This document shows positions 23,364 through 35,907 of a stretch of DNA of 64,000 bases, in pieces (within the stretch, counting starts at the first letter, position 1; every line of letters begins with the position of its first letter). The DNA lies in the NCBI GenBank assembly GCA_010094045.1, contig ML986580.1:1070059-1134058 (forward strand). Direction: 5' to 3'. Made by a program: the position numbers and the translations under genes. The notes below the pieces were generated by a model. The model did not search any database, had not been told where the DNA came from, and saw only the letters and a program-made list of their open reading frames with translations. The DNA comes from Lojkania enalia (taxonomy: Eukaryota > Ascomycota > Dothideomycetes > Pleosporales).

Positions 23364-25163
23364 TACGGATAGCAGTTCTTCGTGACGCCGTACGAAATCT
23401 TGAGAAGAGGAACTGGAATGATGGTGGGTACAGCACGAATCCTTCGCAGCGACTCTAGCTCTGAATGTTGCAACGCTTGGAACTAAGTTCGCCTGCCGAG
23501 GCCCAAGCTAGGCAACGGAATGTGACACCACAACATCCCTAGAGGCACGATGTTCGGCACGGTTGCTATCAGGCAGAAGTTACGAGGACGTAGCAGTTTG
23601 CTACCTATTAAAGAGCATTCTTATGCGGAGTGAACGGTGACAACCTTTCAGCGTACCCAGGTAGCCTTTACATGAAGGCACAGGTGTGCACTAGTACCGG
23701 GAATAGATTAGTCTTATTCTCGGCTTGGCTCCCAGAGCATAGACTGAATTTCGGGACGACGACACGACAACGCTGCCCCCCTCACCGCTCCTTTCACGTC
23801 CCAACCAACACCGGACGTAGACTCCCACTCCGAAGAAAATGAGTCCGTTAAATCATTCATCACATTTACTAACATCTAGCATTTTAAGTCCCAAGTTGGC
23901 AGCGTAGGGAAGGCTACCTCAGATGACTAGTCAGCTTTCAGCCGCTCCACCACGCTTCTCTTCGAGTATCAACGCTAACCACTAAATTCTCCTAGAATAT
24001 ATGCTCAGTCGCTGTTTCACATCTCCCTGTTGATGTAGAAAGACTCGCTAGCGCCAATGCGACCGCGATCGCCCTGCTTCAGTGGCAACCGGCTCCGGCG
24101 CTTACAGAGTCGCGAAAACTTAGACTAGAGAAATACAAGAAGCATTCATCCCACAATCTGGAAAATCTTCAAAATATAGGGTGAAGAATCGCACCGCAGC
24201 TCGACAAATAGAAAACCGCATGGCCGTAAATACATCCGTTGGCTTAGGTATCGGTTTCGAATCGGATCGGCTCTGCCTCCTGCACTGTCCTCGTATTTCC
24301 GATTCCTTGTGATATTCTATCATGCACGTTGTAAATACGCTCATTCTGGGTGACTCCCGACATCGAGATATCTTGTTAGATATTCGTTCTGGCGTTACGG
24401 CCGTGGTGTTCATCTGCACACGCTCCTAGCGATCTACAATGATATGCCAATTGCATAGGCCTGGCCGCTTCACCGGAATACTCAGAAGAGAATCGTATTT
24501 TACCTTGCGCAATTCTTGCAAGATCGGCTCAAAATTACCCGTTGAAGCAGGAATTTAAGATTGAAGGGAATAATTGGCTTCATGGGTTCAAGTTCACTTT
24601 TCACCTTACCATTTCGTGGCATGACCTGACTGACTAGGGCTGCATTGCTGGATCCGAGTAGATTATGAGCAAAGCCTGCAATAAGTAAGAGAAGTCGGCC
24701 TGGATGAACCTCTGTCGCCGGGGAGACCGCGGCATATCTCAAGAACAGCGACAGTAGTTTTACCGGGTATGGTATGCATTCCAAGCAGTTGTTCTGCAAT
24801 CACAAACGTAGTCATATGGCCTAACTACCGATTCGGTGAACACGTGGTCAGGTAAGTGTCGGGGGCGTGAATGATTCCCGAGGCGGTTCGTGACCCCAAA
24901 ATCACTTGGTCATTCATATCTCTTTCGGTCTCCCTTTAGTATCACGAATCTTACTCTCGCATTCTCCAAGCGGCGTTCAGGCTCCAGCTATTCCGTTACG
25001 GCGTCTTACTGGGGGTATCGGGGCCCATGCATCTTAGTGCCTTGGCGGATGGACTATTAAGTAGCACCCCTCCACTCCAACGACTCCATCTCTTTCAACC
25101 ATCCCCAACTTATGAACTGCGACAATTTACTCTACCCGCTTTCCTATTTCAAAAAGCACTCCA
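23364..25163. other. 1.8-kb intergenic region
   Basis: No gene recognised. Two 99-codon minus frames (24120-24419 and 24500-24799) show no domain, no consistent codon bias and no splice join that makes a known protein. The last 250 bp should hold the promoter of the RING-PHD gene. Confidence 0.45.
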
Positions 25164-27105
25164 ATGGCCGAGACTTGTATAGTCTGCCTCGGCGACCTCG
25201 TCCCCCAAGACGAAGGCCACCTTTCCGCTACCGACCCTTTGCTAGCGGTTGACTCGCTTGAGGACGGGGCTGATACCGCTCCTCATCCTAGTCGGGTTCA
25301 GAGCATCGTATCGCCTGCCTCTGATCCTATCCCCTCCGATGATGAACTGGTCGCGCACTTATTACCATGTGGCCACAATTTACACAATGAATGCCTGAAG
25401 CCTTGGGTTGAGAGGGCGAATAGCTGCCCCATCTGTAGGGCGAGCTTCAACATGGTAGAGCTTAGCGCGAAGGTTGGAGGTAAGAGTCCGCCGCTCACAA
25501 GTGCAATTCGTGTACTGATAACATAGTGTAGGGCTCATGATATCTTCCTATGCCGTTCAGGATCGTCAACAGATCGCTGACATCGATCCCTCTATGATCG
25601 TCGAAGAGGACTATATACTTGAGGATGATGGAAGTTACGATGCATGCATGGTATGCGATGAATTTGGCGATTCCTCCCAGCTCATGTTCTGTCATAGCTG
25701 TGAGCAGCTTTGCCATGTCTTCTGCGCTGGCCTCGATACTATGCCATCTCGAGGAGCTTGGTATTGCCATTCATGCGTAGAGAATCCGGAGCTAATTCGA
25801 GCAGCCGGTCGGCGACGTCAACCACGCGGCCCTGCAGCCTTCGTGAATGGACGCAGCCGGCTTCCCCGTCGCACTCGGGCTCCGGATGAATGGGTTGGTG
25901 TATGGCAGAGTGTTTGGGACCGCTTGCACTTCGATATCGAATTTCCTTTTGAAGATGATGACCTGTCTGATAACCGATCCGAGGTTCAAAGGCGTGAGAA
26001 TGAAGAATGGGAACGGCGCTTCGAACTTGCCCGACGTATGGGTGCTGCTAACCGCTTTCGCGCTGCCAACAACGTCCTTCCAGGGAGCAGGCATCGACGT
26101 AATAGCGCGCTCCATCGCGAAGCCCCAAAAACGCCGAAAGACCCTGAATCACAGGAAGAGCTGCGCGCATGGAATCAGTTTGAGAAGGCTAGGGAGCAGC
26201 TGGCTCAGCTTGAGGCTCCCTCTATAACCAGCAATAGCAGCCGTCGCGGCCGCAAGCGAAAGTCGGTTGATTCGTCACCTGTCGAGTCTGAGCCTCGAGA
26301 AGCGAGGCCGGAGCGAAAGCTCAAACGACCCAGGACTCGACTTAATTTCGATGCAGGCGAGTCTTCGGCTGCGGCTACTCGTCGCTCTGAGCAAAATGTC
26401 TCGCCGCCAAATGGAACCAAGGACGGTTCTGATTCCGCCGCTGTCCCTGGATTTCTCCAGTCTCTCCTGAATGAAGTTGCTGTAGATCGTCATGCTGAGG
26501 ATAGGGAGATTGCCGCACCTCAGCCTAAGCGGGTTATCATTGAGCGGGCATGCTCGCCGCAGAATTCATCCCCCGGCTTATCGCCGGTGTATCCAACCCC
26601 ACACGGAATGGCCACGCCGCCTCCTCTCAACCTTAACATCCGCACCAAGTCTCCACAGCAGCAGGATGATCAACAGCAATTATCTCCTGCATATTCTCCC
26701 TATTCTCCTGCCGACGACATAAGACTCGATCGCCGGAAACAAATACATGGCTCCGCCGGCCTCAATAGCCCCCCGCGCTCAAAAGATTCCTCGCCCTCTC
26801 GCCCTCCTTCGTTATCATATTCTACAAAAGCAGAGTTGCAACGTATGGTCACCGCTGTGCTTAAGCCATTATATATCAAAAAGGAAATTACAAAAGAAGA
26901 GTATACGGAGATCAATCGCGATGTCTCGCGTTTACTGTATGAGCGCGTGGGCGAGGCTGGCGCAAGTGCCCTTACCGATCAAAATACAAGGGAGAAGTGG
27001 CAGAGGATGGCGGGGAAGGAGGTGGATTCTTCGATTCGGGCGCTCCGGGCTAGCGGACCCGTTGCGATTGCCTTGTCCGAGGACTCCGCGTCATCATCTT
27101 CATGA
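25164..27105 (+). CDS. RING and PHD finger protein (chromatin/ubiquitin type)
   Basis: Two exons (25164-25479, 25532-27105) give 629 residues. The protein opens with a RING-H2 finger: CIVC at residues 5-8, then an insert of about 60 acidic/polar residues, then [19 protein letters not shown] and SCPICR. The 52-bp intron lies just after it. A PHD finger follows at about 155-200: [30 protein letters not shown] and WYCHSC. The rest is disordered: basic nuclear-localisation-like runs ([16 protein letters not shown]), Ser/Pro stretches with SPAYSPYSP, and a helical C-terminal block ([35 protein letters not shown]) like the C-terminus of PHRF1/SCAF-type proteins. In PHRF1-like proteins RING gives E3 ligase activity and PHD reads histone tails. 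Function here is inferred from the domains only. Confidence 0.88.
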
Positions 27106-27989
27106 GCTGTTTGGTGGCAGCAGATATTTTCGTATCATGACATCTCTCGTTTAGTGCCCCGTGACGCGGTTTTCGCGATGAATGATGAGACCGGTGGTAT
27201 TTTTCTCCAGCGAGCGTGCATATTGGGCGTTTTGTGGGGGGGGGGTTCATTTTGGATCACTTTATGTATATAATGACAATGTCTGGCTATGATATGGAGA
27301 AGTAGATACCATGGGCTCTGCTTGACTTTTTCCCGGTCTCATGGATTCGCGTTAGGAATCCGGGAGTTATAGGTAGGATTTTTGGCCTGTGGCATGCAGC
27401 CGGGTTTTTATGGGAATGTAACCTTTTTGGACAGCATTTGACTATTTGATTATTGTGGATGTTCTTATTTTCTCTGGTATAGATTTGTAATAACAGAATG
27501 AGATAGAAAATTGAACTTGACCTATGGAATGGGTAAAGAGGATAAACAGTCTCGCGGATAGAGCATAAGAATTTGAATAGCAGCAGCTCGTGCCCCCTTT
27601 TCCGAATGAATTTAAGATGTATGAAACTCTTTTTTTTAGTACCTCAAGCAAGGCAAACGTGGTGAGTTTGTAGAGGTTATTTAGCATTTACTAATCTATG
27701 CCCGCTCCATAAAGCTGTAGCATGTATGAATCTACATTACGATCTGTGCCTAAGGCGACATAACTACCAAGTAACCCAGGGGTATATCCATTCTAACGCT
27801 GCGAAGTAGCCAATCCAATCACCTAAACACGAAAACCGGCGAAAAGCTTCGTGTTCTCTTCACGGATACCTAAAACATAGTATGTGAGGTCTCCGCCGTG
27901 TACCACGTATCCACACTAGATTGTGAGCTCTGGGACTGTAAAGAGATGAATTGTAAGCCATCTGATGATATAGTTTGAATATCCAGATG
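27106..27989. other. intergenic between convergent 3' ends
   Basis: Contains a run of about 11 G near 27236-27246 in the presumed 3' UTR of the RING-PHD gene. No gene seen. Confidence 0.45.
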
Positions 27990-28936
27990 CTAGTCGCGCA
28001 TTACCTCATCCTTGTCGGCTTTGATGTCTCCGGTCTCTGTTTCATCTCTATTGACGGAGCCGCTGGGCCTTAGAGTAGTGGTCTCATCAGTATTTTGGCC
28101 GGCGGAGATGGTGTAGCTGCTTTCCGTGGCAAGACTGTTGCCTACATTGCGATTGCTATCCAAGTCTAGAGATTGTGGTGATGTGTCTAGCTCTAGAGGG
28201 AGGACAGGGGGAGTAGTGGGCTTCTTCTTGCACGGTTTAGCAGGCGCTTGTTCCGAGCCAGAGGCCTGAGCACTACGGATATTTGGTGTTAGCATCAAAT
28301 TTTCTCCAGGTGGAGACCTTGGCGGCAAGGTCCAAAGATTCTCCATCGCAAGGCATCTGGTAGATATGTGACAGATATATGGCCCCATGTGGCGTCATCC
28401 CATTCCCGGGCATTATTCTCCTTTATCTAGCTCACCTCTCCCCATTCTGGACATTTTGCTCCGGCGCTGGCTTCGATTTCGCGATTGTTTCGATCATTTT
28501 GGCAATGGCCTGGGCTTTAGCCTTATTGGTTTCCTCGTCGCTGGGATCTGCAAGCGTGTCAAGACCACCAAAGAGCCAGAGTTCTTGGAGTTCACGGATA
28601 AGGCTTGAGAGGTCTTGTGTGGATTGGATCTTTTTTGTCAGCTTATGTTTGAGTGTTTAACCGTCGGAGGGAGAGGTGAGACTTGAAGATCAGATGTGTT
28701 TGATAGAGCGTACCATGGCATTAGTCTTTTCGACAATCGTCAACTCATTCTGGGCGATGGCACTGTGGTCGGCGTCGGCATTCTCCTTTGTGGCAAACAC
28801 AATAGTGTGAAAATGGCCGATCAGGGCATTGCAGATGTCATCGACGCGCTCTAGACCTTGTTAGCCGAATTGGGGGTATCCGAAAGATGTATAGCTTACT
28901 GGTGAGTTCGACCGCACTGCTCTTCGATGGGTCCAT
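27990..28936 (-). CDS. med22: Mediator complex subunit 22 with long C-terminal tail
   Basis: Four exons on the minus strand (28936-28900, 28856-28714, 28641-28436, 28356-27990) give 250 residues. The core matches Med22/Srb6: LERVDDICNALIGHFHTIVF, an ENADADHSA segment, then LSSLIRELQELWLFGGLDTL, whose LKExWLFGGLDTL-like motif is the family signature. Med22 pairs with Med11 in the Mediator head and is needed for RNA polymerase II transcription. The family is usually about 110-150 residues. Here, after VQNGE at about residue 128, a 79-bp GT-AG intron leads to a further 121 residues of Ser/Thr/Pro- and Asp/Glu-rich sequence. If that intron is retained, the protein ends at once at a TGA, giving a normal-length Med22. 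The start at MDPSKSSAVEL is the only ATG close to the core. Confidence 0.78.
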
Positions 28937-31900
28937 GTCTGCAGCCGTCGCTTTGACGATGGTGTTGTGGAGAAAACGGAGCTTGAGAGTGGATATACTA
29001 TTAATAAGTAATTGAACTCGCCTTGCCTAGTGCACAGACCATAGGCCTTGGCGTTTCTGCCTCTTGGAATATGGGAGAGCTCTTCGAACGTCAAGGAGGA
29101 CCGGTCGTAACGAATAATATAATAGAGCGAGGTCATATCTCTGGGTATCATTCGAGTGTATTACACGCATCCTCACCGCCTTCATGCCAATATCAATTAG
29201 CTCTTTGAGAATTCTAGGTCTAACACGAATCTACTCGGTTTGACTTTATAAAGACCTACATAGAGATCAAAGAGATTTAGGTCTTTAAATATGCAATAAT
29301 TTGAATACGTTCGATTATTTTGATACGTCCTCAGCATGCGATCGAATCCATACACCTTGGCAACATTGGAAGATCTACGGGAGCACGTTCCCGCGGGTCC
29401 TGATGATCTTCGGGATCTATGGAGCACAGACCCACTCCCAGGCTGACTTCTTAGCTACCCATCGATGACCTAATTGATAGCGTCAATTAATTTTCCGCTA
29501 TCACACCGTCTATTTTATAGTAATCGGATGGGATACAAGAATGCACTTAAGGTTCTACCCTTGGATCATCCGCGATGAGTAGATGGCGTAGTGGAACGTC
29601 AAAGACTATCTAGGGTTCAGCATAGACGAATATAGCTACTAAAGATGCAATATACTCCTGAGGGAGTCTAATGAAAATGCTTATACTGTACGGTTGGCAC
29701 GGGCGTAATTATAGTTCACAGTTGAAACGCTGAGTTTAACAGCTAAGGGATTCTAGTTTAACCGATATCCATCCTATTCTAAGCAAGTCCAACTGACTCA
29801 CAAATGGAATGCAGCGTTTTGCATGTTATTTACGCAAAGGTAAGCGCGGCAAATACCATGCTCGAGACGATACCAGAATACCGTCCAAAGGGTCGGCACA
29901 AAGGACTGAATGTCGAAGAAGCGTTTGATATGTCAAGAGTCTTTTCGTTTGTTACCGTATTATCGAACTAGACAGGTTTAGTTTTTATCTCGAGAAGCTG
30001 ATTCGCCGACTCTGCTGATTGGAATAGACCTGTTGAGATCAACTTGAGGCTAAGAATGATAGTACAATAGAATGAGGAGATTAGATCATGCATAGGAAAA
30101 ATGTAAGAGCTTTTGCTCTTGCTTACGTTAAACAAAGGAAGCTACTATACGCAATGCACTGCACCTTTCGCAGGCTCGACTCGAGATATCTTCAGGACGA
30201 AGAGTGGGCTGACGATAGTGGCATCAGTATTCCGAATCTGCAAAGTACATTCTCGAACTTAATAGTAGAGTCATTGTTTCGATCTATTGATGTTTGGCTA
30301 CAGATGACATTTTTGGCTCAACGACTACTTTTGGAGGGACGTGAATTAAGTTGGGCTAATGCCAGTTCCCGGCTTGCATACGGAAAACCCCGCTGCCAGG
30401 AATCGCCTGCGTGCATCGTGTGCTTGTGGAGGGGCCCTGCGTGGAGTATATACCCGGACCTTCTCAGCCGAGCTGTTAGTGCTTGGAGAGAGCCGCTGTC
30501 ATCATGGACGAATCGACCCTACTCATGGGATTCCACAAGGTGGAGGTTTGTGCACTTTTAACGTAGCAACGATGATCTGGCCAACGGGTTTGCGCCCGCC
30601 GGTAGCTGGTACCATGGCGCACAACATGGCAGATGACCAATGGTTACGAATAAGTGCCACCAAGATTTGACTGTAGAAGTTCTCACATGCGGGAAGGTGT
30701 GCGGTTGGTTCACATGCGCATTTGAAGGCACTATTGCGGGATAGTTGCGGTACCGGAGAGATTATGTACCATTTTTAGGGACAAGTCTTGCTCCCTTTTT
30801 CCATATCAGACCAAGCAATCTCATGAACTGGACGTAATCTCTGCTTCCCTATTTCTCCAGCCCGGACCCCGGACTAATAGGCAAGCTGGTAACGATTAAC
30901 GAGGCCAACGATTACACGACATTTAAGTCGAGGGTTTTCAATGGGAGATTCTCTATATAATAATCTAAATCAACTATCGTAATAACTGCGAGCCTACCTC
31001 CCGGCTGAGAGGTAGAGCGATGGTGCGGAGAATCTTTTGCTATTTTATTCTCTTATTAAACTCTTTTTTTTGGCGCCCAGGACGGCGTTCTGGCTACACC
31101 CTGAGTATACAGCGGCGGGTAGAGTAGCAGCGAGAGGGCGTTTTGAAAGTCCTGTATTTTCATATATAGTACGCGGTCACAGGCCTAGCACGCGCAGACA
31201 CTCAGCAACCATAGAAAGGGGAGGCTGCGGCTGAGACTGTACAACGCTCAGCCGAGTCTGGAAAAGGGGGGGTCGAGGTGTGCGTCGATAGCCTCGCGGC
31301 AGTCAAGTTTCAGACGGTCGCGGCCCCTAGTGAGTGGGGAAAGCGCAATGTGTACCTGGATGCTGTCGCAGCGCATAGAGGAAACAGGACGCTTGGTGTT
31401 GAAGGTCTGATGGTACTGAGTACTGCATAGGCAGTTTGGTAGTCGGGAAGAGGAGACATGGCCGAAGAGAAGCGCCGAGTCCGAGCCGAGCCATGTATTG
31501 CGTCAATCGAGAAGGCGCGCCTCACGAGTCACGGGCCACGGCTCTGCTGGCTGCCCATGTGCAACGCCGTTCACTCACACACTCTCCTCGCCGGGCGGCT
31601 TGACATCACCTCACATCGATCCCATTCCATCCCATCTCATTCCATCGCCTCCATCCCGCCTGCGCCCACCTGCTTGCCCGCCTGTCCGCCCTCGCCCTAA
31701 ACCTGGACCTGGACCTAGAACCGGAACCTTAACCCGAACCTGGTGGTGCTATTCTTTGGACGCTCTCGGTCCCGTCACCTGCATCCATGCCGCTGCCCTG
31801 CCGCGGCCCAGGCGTCTTATCGATTATCTCATCTCACTAGCTTTAGCGCCCAGCCCATACTCGCCGTCGCGGCTCCTCTGCAAAACGCACAACGACGCGA

Positions 31901-32256
31901 CAACCCGCACCGCACCAGCCGATCTCGTCGACGTCCGTCACCTCCCCCCACCACGATACCGACGCCCACCTACCCTGTTTGAGTGCCTTCAGACCTGGCC
32001 CTGTCGCACCGCAGCACTTGAGCTGCTACCTTCTGCACGGACGTGTGCCGCATCTCGTACGCCCGTCCGACACCAGCCTCCTAACCGTCATCCGACCGCG
32101 CGCCTGCCTCTGTTTCCCCATCGGACCCCCATTAGCATCATCCGGACGCGCGTGCGATCACTGCTATTCCTCCTGCGCCTTCCCTAGCGACTCCTATCCT
32201 CGCTCTGGAGGGTGTTGTCGCCCCGGCCGGAGTGGCGGTAGACATCCACCTCTAGT
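28937..32256. other. 3.3-kb gene-poor region
   Basis: I recognise no gene here. A 157-codon plus frame (30088-30561) and shorter ones lack motifs. A 7-bp inverted repeat (ctacctc/gaggtag) lies at 30994-31015. The last 600 bp, to 32256, is CT-rich with long open frames that are compositional; it is likely the promoter and 5' UTR of the PP4 subunit gene. A degenerate hexamer array lies at 31695-31742. Confidence 0.45.
31695..31742. repeat. degenerate hexanucleotide array (ccctaa/acctgg)
   Basis: Eight consecutive 6-bp units starting with ccctaa and followed by variants such as acctgg (twice), acctag, aaccgg, aacctt, aacccg and aacctg. The spacing is exactly six and the units resemble diverged CCCTAA repeats. 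It lies about 515 bp upstream of the PP4 subunit start. Confidence 0.6.
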
Positions 32257-35178
32257 ATGGCTCTGGTTTCCGCGCCTGCCAACGATCGCAAGCGCGTAAA
32301 GGTCTATGAGCTCAAGAACAATGACTGGTTCGACCGAGGCACCGGCTTCTGCAAAGGCATTGTTGTAAATGTACGTGGTCCCTTGCCGCGACTCATGCTT
32401 GGCAACCTCTGCGCTGTTCCAATGACAGTACCTTGTTTGAAATTCACGTTTGCCTGGGCTGACAATTGCATCTGCAGCAAGAAGAAGCGAAGATACTCGT
32501 TGCCTCCGAAGATGATCCTACACGCCAACTGCTCGAGACCAAGATCTCCAAGGACGACGGATACCAGAAACAGCAAGGTATCGCCATCCGTCGACACTGC
32601 TATGCGAATCAGAGGCTAAGCGAGTATAGATACCCTCATAGTATGGACGGAACAAAACGGGACGGATATGGCTCTTAGTTTCCAGGAGCCCGAAGGCTGC
32701 GCCGGGATATGGTAGGCAGCTCGCTCATGTCGCATAAGACTGAGAGCGCTGACAGTCAATAGGGATTTTGTAAATGAAGTGCAATCGCGTTTGCAGGCTC
32801 TCGCGCAAGGTAGGAGGAAAAATGCCACTGGCTTACCTGATAATTTAAACTAACATCTGATAGATGATGGGCTCTCCGATGACATCGGTGACAACGTTAG
32901 CCCTATAATACTTCCTCTTCCTGACCTCAGCAATCTTCCGGAAATCGAGAACCACATGCGGGCTGCCAACTCTACCCCAGGCGGCCGCGAAGCGCTAACA
33001 AAGTTCATTCTGGCTCAAGACTACATCCCGAAGTTGCTACCTCTGGTCGATATGGCCGAAGACCTCGAAAGCGCGTCTGATCTGCACCGATTATGCAGTA
33101 TCATGAAGATGCTCATATTGCTCAATGATACCGCCATCATTGAGTACGTGGTGACGGACGAAGTGATTCTTGGCGTTGTTGGGGCATTAGAATGTAGAAG
33201 TTTGAGTTCTTTGTAGTGGGCTACGCTAACTGACTGACAGACGATCCCGACTTTCCTCTCCACAAAGCCAACCACCGACAGTATCTCTCCGATGAATCCA
33301 AATTTAAGGAAGTGGTGAAAATCGAAGATCAAAGCATTAGGAAAAGAATCCACTATACGTACCGTTTACAATACCTCAAAGACGTCGTCCTTGCTCGCAT
33401 CCTTGACGATCCAACATTCGGGGTCTTAAACTCTCTGATATATTTTCACCAAGTCGATATTGTTCAGCACCTCCAGGCAAATGCAGCATTCCTCAAGGAG
33501 TTGTTCGGCATCTTCAGTCCTAAAGAGCCAAATCTCCAACGAAAGAAGGACGCTGTGTTATTTATACAGCAATGCTGCGCTATTGCTAAAAGTCTCCAGG
33601 CCAATGCAAGGGCCCAGCTCTACCAGAATTTCATCAACAACGGCTTGTTGGATGTCATCCACTACGCGCTCAAGCATCAAGATGCATCCGTGCGCGTTGC
33701 CGGTACCGACATCTTGGTTGCACTAATCGATCATGACGCCTTGATGGTGCGGAGTTACATCTTTAAAGCAATTCAGGAAAAGTCAAAACCTCTCACGGAT
33801 ACGCTGATCGAACTACTCCTGATAGAGGTCGATCTTGGGGTCAAGGCTCAGATGGCGGATGCGATCAAGATCCTACTGGATCCAAACGCGAATTCTGCAT
33901 CTATCGAGGCATTAGGGCGGACAAATAATGACTTCCTCGCTAAGGTAAGGGGTTCACTCCCTTCCATGCCTCAGACAGACTCATTCATTCAAAACTTTTA
34001 CGACGAGTCTGCAAGGAAGCTATTCCAGCCCCTCAAGGACCTGGAGGGTAGACCATCGATGAACGACCTTTCCATTCAAGAAGTTTCATTGTTCTCGCAC
34101 CTAGTCGAGGTTCTCTGCTTCTTCATCCGTCAGCATTCCTACCGCAGTAAATACTTCATCCTCTCTGAAAATCTCGCCGCTCGAGTTGCTCAACTAATGG
34201 AGTGCCCTGAGAAGCACTTGAAGCTCAGTAAGCACGCACTTCATTAATGTAGTCCTTTATAGGCTGACTCTATCTCTAGCTGCCCTTAAGTACTTTCGCA
34301 CGTGCATAGGCCTTCACGACGAGTTTCACAACCGCCAAATCACCCAACATAACCTGTTCGAGCCTATCCTGAAAATATTATTTGACACTATGCCTCGCGA
34401 CAATCTTCTTAATTCGGCCTGTCTCGAGCTTTTTGAGTTCATTAGACGTGAAAATATCAAGCCAATTGTAACGCATCTTGTCCAAAATTACCGAGAGAAA
34501 TTGCAGGCCATCATTTACGTAGATACGTTCCAAACGTTGATTTTACGGTACGATCAAATGCATGAGCCACCAACAACCCAGGAACTTGAAAATTCATTTA
34601 CCAGCGTGGAAAGCGATACACCTGCACGGAATGGAGGTATTGTCAATGGTGGAAAGTGGGGTCAGGGCCTAAAAGAGGCAGATGCAGAGGAAGAGGCCTA
34701 TTTCAATGGCTCCGATGATGAGGATGATGGCCTACCAAATGCTGTGAAGCCGGTGCTGAATGGTACATCGCCAGCCCGACCCCTGGTCAACTATCCAGAC
34801 GAGGATGGTGATGATGACATGGATATTCTTGCAACAAGCGCCCCATCAATATCACCTCAAACCATGTCTACAGCTACTCAGACACAGGAGACGCCTACAA
34901 CGAGCCCCACTAGCAAAGTGAATGCCTTAATACCCCCTGAACGCATATCTGAGAAACGCAGAAGAGAAGATGATGAGGAAGACGAGCTTCTTGCAAACCT
35001 CTCCAATTCTGGAACCAAGCGGCGAGCTTCAACCAGTAGCAATGCGAATTCAGGCAGCCTTCGAGGTCTCCGCCGGAAAAATTCCATCGCATCCACCAAA
35101 GACGGCGGAGGAGGCCCAAAGAAGATCTCGCTTTCTATTCCGCTGAAAAGCGGCGGGGAAGGGGGTGAAGACGATTAG
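32257..35178 (+). CDS. psy2: Protein phosphatase 4 regulatory subunit 3 (SMEK/Psy2)
   Basis: Seven exons (32257-32370, 32478-32577, 32630-32711, 32763-32809, 32864-33193, 33241-34227, 34280-35178) give 852 residues with all phases fitting. The N-terminus [20 protein letters not shown] is the EVH1/RanBP1-like domain of SMEK proteins, continuing through [36 protein letters not shown] and [16 protein letters not shown]. The SMEK domain follows, with [14 protein letters not shown] and [14 protein letters not shown], and then HEAT/ARM-like helices ([37 protein letters not shown]). From about residue 600 the tail is acidic and disordered ([15 protein letters not shown]) and ends in basic, Gly-rich sequence. 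The protein targets PP4 (Pph3) to substrates in DNA-damage checkpoint recovery and other processes. The four early introns are 47-107 bp. Confidence 0.96.
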
Positions 35179-35907
35179 ATGGTCGACGTGTGTCGTTCAA
35201 ATTCAGCAACTTTTTACGAGATACCCTTGGAATGGGCACATGAGTTGTATGACGTGGGCTTTTTGGGCTGCGGATCGCGGCATGGCGGAGCTAATGGCGT
35301 TTGGTAGTTCACTTTGGTGAATATGACTCCTAGGAAGGCTGGGAATGGAAATTTTTGTTGAGCCTGTTAACGGTCTGGCTTGGTCCGCCGCGGCTCTGTA
35401 TCATATCCTTGAGACGGGACATCTGGCGGTTCATACGGCTTACGTTCTGCATCTGGAGAGTATGTGAAGGAAGTGTTATTCATTCTCATGGATAATGGCT
35501 TTGGGTAGTCAATCAAGGACTGTTCCGAGACTACGAATGCCTTCGTTATATTCCGTGCGACGGTGATGAACAGTAGTACAAGCCTAAAGTTAATAAATTG
35601 CCTCGCTAGGGCAGCAAGATACTCTAAAGTCTATGTTTTATAATTGATATATAAGTAGTAGTAAATAATTCCAGTAAAACTAAATTGACCTTTAACATAC
35701 GCTTTGCTTCGATTGACTGAAAGTTGACGGAATAAATGCGGGGTCACGTTGCTTCGTGTCAATGCTTTCCAAGGCTTTCGCGTTCCTCAACGCCAACCCT
35801 TGCATTGTCACGGTCCCCGTCAAAGCGGCCATTCTCTCCATAGCATCAGCCCGCAGCATTTAGACTGCGCGCACCCATACACCTATCTTCCTTGCTCCCA
35901 TCACACC
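35179..35907. other. intergenic, psy2 3' end to dfr1 promoter
   Basis: No gene seen. An in-frame ATG at 35749 upstream of dfr1 would add 53 residues unlike DHFR; it more likely belongs to the promoter or 5' UTR. Confidence 0.45.

Noticed and set aside
24120..24799. Two 99-codon minus-strand ORFs as one gene
   Set aside because: No in-phase splice join produces a known protein, and neither has a domain.
29035..29220. Minus-strand open stretch that could splice onto med22 as extra 5' exons
   Set aside because: Phase-compatible joins exist, but the added sequence is unlike Med22, which normally begins a dozen residues before the helical core, as the ATG at 28936 does.
30088..30561. 157-codon plus-strand ORF
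   Set aside because: No recognisable domain, no splice partner and mixed codon use; isolated in a gene-poor region. Could be a relic but cannot be supported.
30990..31030. tRNA-like sequence with an A-box-like ggctgagagg and a perfect 7-bp hairpin
   Set aside because: No B box (GGTTCGANNC) or matching acceptor stem follows within 90 bp, and the would-be anticodon stem does not pair. Left as a plain inverted repeat.
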